Of a DNA stretch of 40,852 nucleotides, positions 34,227 through 40,852 are shown in pieces. The first letter of the stretch is position 1. The number at the start of each line of letters is the position of its first letter. The position numbers were made by a program, and so were the translations under genes. Location: contig JAPPHA010000085.1 in assembly GCA_028874915.1 (NCBI GenBank), forward strand, positions 1 through 40,852. Direction: 5' to 3'. The DNA is from Paracoccaceae bacterium (GTDB taxonomy: Bacteria; Pseudomonadota; Alphaproteobacteria; Rhodobacterales; Rhodobacteraceae). The notes below the pieces were generated by a model. The model had not been told where the DNA came from. It ran no database searches and was given only the letters and a program-made list of their open reading frames with translations.

Positions 34227-34725
34227 GGTCACCGCGTATACCGACGGCGCTTGCTCCGGGAATCCCGGTCCTGGCGGCTGGGGCGTTCTGCTGATCGCCA
34301 GGAACGGCGATCGAATCGTCGGCGAACGGGAACTCAAAGGCGGCGAGGCGGACACCACCAACAACCGAATGGAACTGCTGGCGGCAATCCATGCGCTCGA
34401 GGCTCTGACCCGCAAGGCCAGGATCACCGTCGTGACCGACAGCCAGTACCTGCGGCGTGGCATAACCGACTGGATCGGCAACTGGAAACGGCGCGGTTGG
34501 AAGACCGCTTCTGATCGGCCGGTCAAGAACCGGGACCTCTGGATGCGCCTTGACGACATTCAACAACAGCACGATGTTGTCTGGACTTGGGTCCGCGGGC
34601 ATCGAGGACATCCCGGGAATGAACGATCCGATCAGATTGCGCGGGACGGAATGCAGCCCTTCCTCTCAGCCAGGAACGCTGGCGGTTCCGTTGCGGATTC
34701 GGGACTCCGCGAAGTCCGGCATTGA
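34219..34725 (+). CDS. rnhA: Ribonuclease HI
   Basis: A 168-residue RNase H that degrades RNA in RNA-DNA hybrids. All four catalytic acids are present: D in [15 protein letters not shown] near residue 8, E in [12 protein letters not shown] in [12 protein letters not shown], and D in [11 protein letters not shown]. The handle region [23 protein letters not shown] is complete. TTG 34219 is chosen because GGAGG lies 9 nt upstream and the protein then begins [10 protein letters not shown] as in the family; a frame from ATG 34174 would add 15 residues lying inside the methyltransferase gene. The last 20 residues are an unconserved tail. Confidence 0.94.
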   Translation: MVEVTAYTDGACSGNPGPGGWGVLLIARNGDRIVGERELKGGEADTTNNRMELLAAIHALEALTRKARITVVTDSQYLRRGITDWIGNWKRRGWKTASDRPVKNRDLWMRLDDIQQQHDVVWTWVRGHRGHPGNERSDQIARDGMQPFLSARNAGGSVADSGLREVRH

Positions 34726-34945
34726 CGAACCCGGTACCGACAGGACAACCCGGAATCTCCATGTCTGACGGCACACCGGGACGCCGGCCTTTCAAACCCG
34801 TGTGGTTTTGGGGCCGGAACCGTCTCCCCGCACCAGGATGCGGACCGAACCGCCCTCTCCGGCCCGGGGCAGGGTCGCGGATCGCTGCCGCCGGTTCCAG
34901 TCTGACTCTCCCCCCGGCGGATCCACTGACGACATCGTGATCGCG

Positions 34946-35929
34946 ATGGAACCCGAGACCTGGATCGTCGCCGATTTGGGCGGCACCAATATCCGCCTTG
35001 CCATTGCGGCCGAGACCGGCGTCATCAAGAAAACTGCGATCACACGAAGTTGGGAAGAGGCGTCATCGCTGGCCCTGGCACTCAAGTCCTTTCTCGACGA
35101 GACCGGCATCGACCCTAGTCGGGTTTCGAGGCTCGTCGTCGCCTTTGCCGGACCGGCAATCCCGGTGGACGGTCAATATCGGTTCACGAATGTTCCGATC
35201 GCCTTCACACGGGCGGAACTGAAGGCGGTTCTACCCGGTGCCCGGACTACGATCGTCAATGACTTTGCCGCACAAGCCTACTGCCTCATGAACCTGAAGC
35301 CTCATGACGTCGAGGCCCTGCAGCCGTTCGACGGAACCTGGCCGGAGGGAAACCGTGTGATCTACGGGCCAGGGACCGGCCTCGGTGTCGCCCAACTCGT
35401 CATGGATTCCGGGAAACCGCTCGCCATAGCCGGGGAGGGCGGGAACGTTGCCTTCGCGCCTCCGACAGACGAATTGGCCCGTCTTCGGCACCGGATCGTC
35501 GACGAGGTGGCCAGACGCAGGCCGGAGAACCCCGACACGACGATGAAACCGCGCCAGGAGGATATCCTTTCGGGACCGGGGCTGGAAAACCTGCATTTTG
35601 CACTTCATGGAAAGCGGCAATCAGCCGAACAGATTTCTGATCTCGCCCATGCCGGCACCGCCGAGGCAGTGGATACCTTTACGCACTTCTTCGATTCGCT
35701 TGCAGGAATGGGTGCCGATCTCGCACTTACCTGCCTGCCGCAAGGTGGAATCTTCATTAGCGGCGGAATGACGAGGCGCAACTTGAAGCTGCTTGACCGC
35801 TATCGATTCCGACGAATCTTTGAAGCCCGCTGGCGTTATCGAGAAATCCTCACCGGAATTCCGGTTTTCGTTCTCACCCGAGACAACTCAGGCCTGGAAG
35901 GCGCTGCTATCATTGCATCGATGCCCTGA
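34946..35929 (+). CDS. glk: Glucokinase (proteobacterial Glk family)
   Basis: A 327-residue glucokinase forming glucose 6-phosphate from glucose and ATP. The N-terminal phosphate loop is VADLGGTNIRLAIAAE. VVAFAGPAI and IVNDFAAQAYCL contain the catalytic aspartate, and YGPGTGLGVAQLV and EGGNVAFAPPTDEL follow. The ending GIFISGGMTRRN and GLEGAAIIAS match the family. The start may be ATG 34946 or GTG 34937; the latter overlaps the TGA of a 59-codon upstream frame as GTGA. About 220 nt separate it from rnhA. It is the last gene before the composition shifts at the ABC operon. Confidence 0.92.
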   Translation: MEPETWIVADLGGTNIRLAIAAETGVIKKTAITRSWEEASSLALALKSFLDETGIDPSRVSRLVVAFAGPAIPVDGQYRFTNVPIAFTRAELKAVLPGARTTIVNDFAAQAYCLMNLKPHDVEALQPFDGTWPEGNRVIYGPGTGLGVAQLVMDSGKPLAIAGEGGNVAFAPPTDELARLRHRIVDEVARRRPENPDTTMKPRQEDILSGPGLENLHFALHGKRQSAEQISDLAHAGTAEAVDTFTHFFDSLAGMGADLALTCLPQGGIFISGGMTRRNLKLLDRYRFRRIFEARWRYREILTGIPVFVLTRDNSGLEGAAIIASMP

Positions 35930-36027
35930 CTCTTGTCGGGTGCAGGGTTCTTCCAACCATGGCCAGAGGCCCGCCGTGAGGGACGGATCCGGCCCCTATC
36001 ACGGAACCGAGCGATTCGCGCACGGGC

Positions 36028-36054
36028 TTGACAGATTAATTGAGACGATACCAA
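36028..36054 (+). promoter_or_regulatory. Candidate promoter for the ABC operon
   Basis: A consensus -35 TTGACA at 36028-36033 is followed 15 nt later by TACCAA at 36049-36054, a weak -10. It lies about 40 nt upstream of the first permease start, in a locally AT-richer stretch. Only the -35 is convincing. Confidence 0.35.
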
Positions 36055-36093
36055 ATCGGCTCGCCGGTGCTGCACCGCACACTGGGACTCAAG

Positions 36094-37014
36094 ATGACAC
36101 AGTTTCTGTTCAGACGCTCCCTGAACGCGGCCATAACCGTGTTCTTGATTTTGGTGCTGGTCTTCGTTGCCGCGCGGATTGGAGGTGATCCGGTATCGAT
36201 CATGTTCCCTGACGGAATCGATCCGGAGACACAAGCGGCATTCGAGGCGCAGTTAGGTCTCGACAAACCCGTCCTGGTGCAATTCTCCTACTACATGCTT
36301 GACCTTGCTCAGGGCGAATTCGGCAATTCCATCCATTCGCGGGAATCTGTCATTGACATGTATCTGGACCGCTTGCCTGCGACGCTGACGTTGGCGGCGC
36401 TGGCCTTCGTGCTGTCAGTTTTCATGGGGATCGGTCTGGGGCTAATCGGTGCGTTGCGGCGAAACGCTCCTTCGGGCCGGCTGGCCATGTCGGTGGCCTT
36501 CTTGGGCTATTCGGTCCCGCATTTCGTACTGGCGATCTTGCTGATCTTCCTCTTTGGCTTTGTACTTCGGACCCTTCCGACTGTCGGCAATTCCACACCT
36601 TACCACTACGTTTTGCCGGCCATTGTGCTGGCTGCCGGACTCACCGCCGCGATCGCGCGCTACACCCGTTCAGTTCTGCTCGATGTGCTGAGCGAAGATT
36701 ATGTCCGCACCGCCCGCTCCAAAGGCCTAAGCGACCAACTCGTTCACTTCAAACATGCGCTGCCCAACGCATTGATCCCTGTGGTCACAGTGCTTGGGTT
36801 GCAGCTCACAAGCCTAGTCTCGGGCTCGCTGATCGTCGAAGAGGTTTTTGCCTTCCGCGGAATTGGACAGCTTCTCGTTGGATCGGTGCGCGATGCCGAC
36901 TTTCCAGTTCTGCAATGCGGCGTGATCTTTTTCGGACTCGCTGTCATTCTGATCAACCTGCTGGTCGATGTGCTTTATGCTGTGCTCGACCCTAGGGTGC
37001 GGGTGGCAAGCTGA
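36094..37014 (+). CDS. ABC transporter permease, DppB type
   Basis: A 306-residue inner-membrane permease of the dipeptide/oligopeptide/nickel family. It has an N-terminal helix (AAITVFLILVLVFVAARIGG), a long periplasmic loop, and then five helices. The EAA loop is VLSEDYVRTARSKGLSDQLVHFKHALPNALIPVVTVLG, with the conserved ARSKGL. It pairs with the downstream DppC-type permease. The upstream 160 nt, back to glk, contain no substrate-binding protein gene, which normally leads such operons. Codon choice appears less GC-extreme than in glk and rnhA. The substrate may be a peptide or an oligosaccharide. Confidence 0.9.
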   Translation: MTQFLFRRSLNAAITVFLILVLVFVAARIGGDPVSIMFPDGIDPETQAAFEAQLGLDKPVLVQFSYYMLDLAQGEFGNSIHSRESVIDMYLDRLPATLTLAALAFVLSVFMGIGLGLIGALRRNAPSGRLAMSVAFLGYSVPHFVLAILLIFLFGFVLRTLPTVGNSTPYHYVLPAIVLAAGLTAAIARYTRSVLLDVLSEDYVRTARSKGLSDQLVHFKHALPNALIPVVTVLGLQLTSLVSGSLIVEEVFAFRGIGQLLVGSVRDADFPVLQCGVIFFGLAVILINLLVDVLYAVLDPRVRVAS

Positions 37015-37016
37015 CG

Positions 37017-37933
37017 ATGACCACCATTCTAAGCCCGTCCAACGACTCCGCGTCCATTGGTGCCCGAACCGAGCGGTTGCGCCTGTTTTATACGATCCGA
37101 GCAGCGCCATTCGCCGTCAAGCTGTCTCTGCTTGGCATATTTGCAGTGTTTGCCTTGGCAATCTTTGCGCCTTGGATTGCGCCTTACGATCCGAACGATA
37201 CGAACATCATGAACTCACTTAAGGCGCCAAGCTGGATCGCCGGCGGCGATCCCGATCACCTTATGGGCACCGACAAGCTTGGGCGGGACATGTTCTCGCG
37301 CCTGATCTATGGCATAAGGGTGAGCGTCGGTTTGTCGGTGCTGGGCGTGGTGATTGGCGGTGTCTTGGGCACGGCACTCGGCATGCTGGCGGGCTTTGTC
37401 GGTGGGTTCTGGGACCGACTGGTGTCGACCATGATCGATATCCAGATCGCCATTCCGTTCCTTCTGATGACGCTGGTTGCGATCGCCGCACTAGGGACCG
37501 ATATATGGGTGCTGATCGCGCTTCTGGGCATTGCGGGCTGGGAAACCTATGCCCGCGTTGTCCGTTCCCAGGTAATCGCCATCCGGGCGCGCCCCTTCGT
37601 GGAGGCCGCCTATGCCGTGGGTGCGACCCATTTGCGGGTTGCGGTGCGGGAGGTCCTGCCCAACCTCGTTGCAATCCTCACTGTGCTGTTTACTCTGAAT
37701 TTTCCGGGCATCGTACTGCTCGAAGCGTCACTTTCCTTCCTCGGACTGGGGGTTCAGCCACCGACGCCGTCGCTAGGGCGCATGGTGAGCGATAACCGAA
37801 ACGATCTGGCATTGGTCTGGTGGACAGCGTTGAGCCCCGTGTTCGTCATCATGATCATGACGCTGATGATCCAGTTGATCGGTGACTGGCTGCGCGACGT
37901 GTTTGATGTGCGCCTGCGAGAGGGACGCCGGCA

Positions 37934-37937
<4 letters not shown>
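37017..37937 (+). CDS. ABC transporter permease, DppC type
   Basis: A 306-residue partner permease. It has an N-terminal cytoplasmic region and a first helix (LSLLGIFAVFALAIFAPWIAPYDPND), then the conserved HLMGTDKLGRDMFSRLIYGIRVSVGLSVLG that marks DppC-type subunits. The EAA loop is RPFVEAAYAVGATHLRVAVREVLPNL, and FLGLGVQPPTPSLGRMVSDNR comes near the end. It starts 2 nt after the DppB stop, and its own stop overlaps the ATPase start by 4 nt (ATGA). Confidence 0.92.
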
Positions 37938-39731
<1,794 letters not shown>

Positions 39732-39739
<8 letters not shown>

Positions 39740-39884
39740 CGCGCGTTCTCCAGTCGCGGTCTCGACGGTCATTGACGGTGATGCGGTCCTGCTCCGGGGC
39801 CGGGGCCGGGTTTTCCGCCCGCCCGAAATTCTGACCGCAGCCAAGGGTCGGTCACGCATGCGTTGTCCGGAGACGGCGGCGTAA
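39732..39884 (+). CDS. Possible 50-residue small protein overlapping the ATPase stop
   Basis: An ATG at 39732 overlaps the ATPase stop by 8 nt (ATGTGTGA) and opens 50 codons ending at TAA 39882-39884. The product starts MCDARSPVAVSTVIDGDAV, has an arginine/glycine stretch (LLRGRGRVFRP) and a second cysteine near the end. It fills most of the 167-nt gap before the isomerase gene. No family is recognised, and it could be noise or a truncated gene's end. Confidence 0.3.
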
Positions 39885-39906
39885 TACGCAATCAAGGAGT
39901 TCACGC

Positions 39907-40725
39907 ATGTCCAGACTACCCACGCTTGGCGCCGCCCTGCGCCCTGAAGAATTGCCGCCGCATATCGACTGGCTGGTCGATGGCGTCCGCGACCTGGAAC
40001 TTCAGGGTTTTCACTATCCCGACGTGCTGGTTGCCGGCGATTGGAAACCTCGCGCCGCCGACGTGCGCAAGCTCCTGGAAAACCACAAGGGCCGCCAGGG
40101 TATGCATGGCCCGTCCTCAGTGCCTCTGGCCTCGAACGATCCAGGGATACGCGCTTTGGCACAAGAGCGTCTGGGTCAGTGTCTCGATGTGTGTGAAGAG
40201 CTGGGGCTGACGCAGATGGTCATCCACAGCCCCTATATCCACTGGGACCAGGAGAACCTCTATCGCCTGCCCGGGCGTCGCGCCGAAAAGCTCGCCGACT
40301 TCATCGCCACGATGGAGCCCGTGATGCCACGCGCCGAGGCCCTTGGCGTGGAGATGGTGATCGAAAACGTCGAAGACCGCGACCCGGCGATCCGCCGCGA
40401 CATCGTCCGCCATTTCAAGAGCGCGGCGCTCAGGCTCTCCGTCGATACCGGCCACGCGTATTATGCGAACCGGATGGGCGCGGCGCCGTCGGTGGAATTG
40501 TTCGTGCGCGCGGCGGGCGAAGACCTGGCGCATCTGCATCTACAAGACGCAGACGGGCTCGCAGACCGGCACTGGGCGATCGGCGACGGCACCTTGCCGT
40601 GGCGTGCCGTCTTCGAAGAGTTGGGCCGGCTGTCGTTCAATCCCCGCCTGATCATCGAGATCCGCGACAGGACCGATGTGCTCCGCTCGGCCGAGCATCT
40701 GGCTCAGCTGGGCCTTGCCCAGTGA
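39907..40725 (+). CDS. Sugar phosphate isomerase/epimerase-like TIM-barrel protein
   Basis: A 272-residue protein of the AP endonuclease 2/xylose isomerase-like superfamily. Candidate metal ligands lie in GMHGPSSVPLAS (histidine), MVIHSPYIHWD, VEMVIENVEDRD (glutamate), LSVDTGHAYYANR (aspartate, histidine), HLHLQDADGLADRHWAIGDG (histidine, aspartate) and LIIEIRD (glutamate), in the order usual for the superfamily. The ATG has AAGGAG 7 nt upstream. It lies 167 nt after the ABC ATPase on the same strand and is probably co-transcribed, hinting that the importer brings in a sugar derivative or glycoside. The reaction is unknown. Confidence 0.8.
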   Translation: MSRLPTLGAALRPEELPPHIDWLVDGVRDLELQGFHYPDVLVAGDWKPRAADVRKLLENHKGRQGMHGPSSVPLASNDPGIRALAQERLGQCLDVCEELGLTQMVIHSPYIHWDQENLYRLPGRRAEKLADFIATMEPVMPRAEALGVEMVIENVEDRDPAIRRDIVRHFKSAALRLSVDTGHAYYANRMGAAPSVELFVRAAGEDLAHLHLQDADGLADRHWAIGDGTLPWRAVFEELGRLSFNPRLIIEIRDRTDVLRSAEHLAQLGLAQ

Positions 40726-40852
40726 GGACAAATGCCCGACAGAAAAAATAGTCCGAAGTGTCGTTTGTGACTTGTCAAACACATTGTCGCGAACGGGTGT
40801 AGCCCAAGTTGGTTGCTCATGCGCCGACGGCCTGTCTTGCCTGCCAGTCGAG
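40726..40852. other. Non-coding end of the window
   Basis: No gene starts in the last 127 nt. The stretch is locally less GC-rich (TTTGTGACTTGTCAAACACA near 40764-40783) and could hold the promoter of a gene beyond the window. Nothing firmer can be said. Confidence 0.4.

Noticed and set aside
35915-35960. Imperfect hairpin just after glk as a terminator
   Set aside because: The stem is only about 6 bp with a wobble pair and there is no T-run, so it is not distinguishable from chance in GC-rich DNA.
39907-40725. The last TIM-barrel protein as a DUF692-type RiPP-modifying enzyme
   Set aside because: Its motif spacing (IENVEDRD, LSVDTGHAYY, HLHLQDADG) fits the AP endonuclease 2/sugar isomerase family better, and the typical DUF692 N-terminal motif is absent.

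Overview
The window is GC-rich and comes from an alphaproteobacterium, most likely a member or relative of the Rhodospirillales. This rests on the minus-strand housekeeping run rpoZ-spoT-DUF2062-pdxJ-acpS-lepB-rnc-era-DUF1491-recO, a short HprK kinase, and a methylsuccinyl-CoA dehydrogenase of the ethylmalonyl-CoA pathway. No tRNA, rRNA or CRISPR array was seen.

Layout: (1) 1-7185 is an oxalate-type catabolic operon on the minus strand. A tripartite tricarboxylate transporter (tctC, tctB, tctA) is followed by oxalyl-CoA decarboxylase and formyl-CoA transferase, and a truncated LysR regulator lies beyond its end. (2) 7895-11892 holds hprK divergent from a translationally coupled pckA-mcd pair (gluconeogenesis and C2 assimilation). 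(3) 11922-20372 is the compact minus-strand housekeeping operon, with many 4-nt stop/start overlaps. (4) About 20487-32000 is an accessory island between rpoZ and folK, genes that I recall as close neighbours in related genomes. It has an ISKra4-type insertion sequence with a degenerate transposase, a divergent sugar-uptake/catabolism locus (ribokinase-like kinase, RpiR regulator and TIM-barrel isomerase against permease, binding protein and ATPase), decayed IS630 and IS66 pieces, a frameshifted unknown gene, and an exported nucleosidase. (5) 32140-35929 returns to core genes: folK, a divergent NYN-domain gene, a SAM methyltransferase, rnhA and glucokinase. (6) 36094-40725 is a peptide/oligosaccharide-type ABC transporter (two permeases and a fused double ATPase) without a binding-protein gene, then a 50-codon small ORF and a TIM-barrel isomerase.

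How the genes work together: the tct-oxc-frc operon would import a dicarboxylate, most simply oxalate, activate it to oxalyl-CoA by CoA exchange from formyl-CoA, and decarboxylate it. pckA and mcd serve growth on C2 and other non-sugar carbon. In the island, sugar import, phosphorylation and isomerisation are encoded together. An exported nucleosidase nearby could supply free pentose, but that link is inference.

No wholly new system is claimed. The strongest leads are the TTT transporter paired with oxalyl-CoA enzymes, the island splitting folK from rpoZ, the palindromes in the sugar divergon, and the orphan ABC/isomerase operon with its overlapping small ORF.
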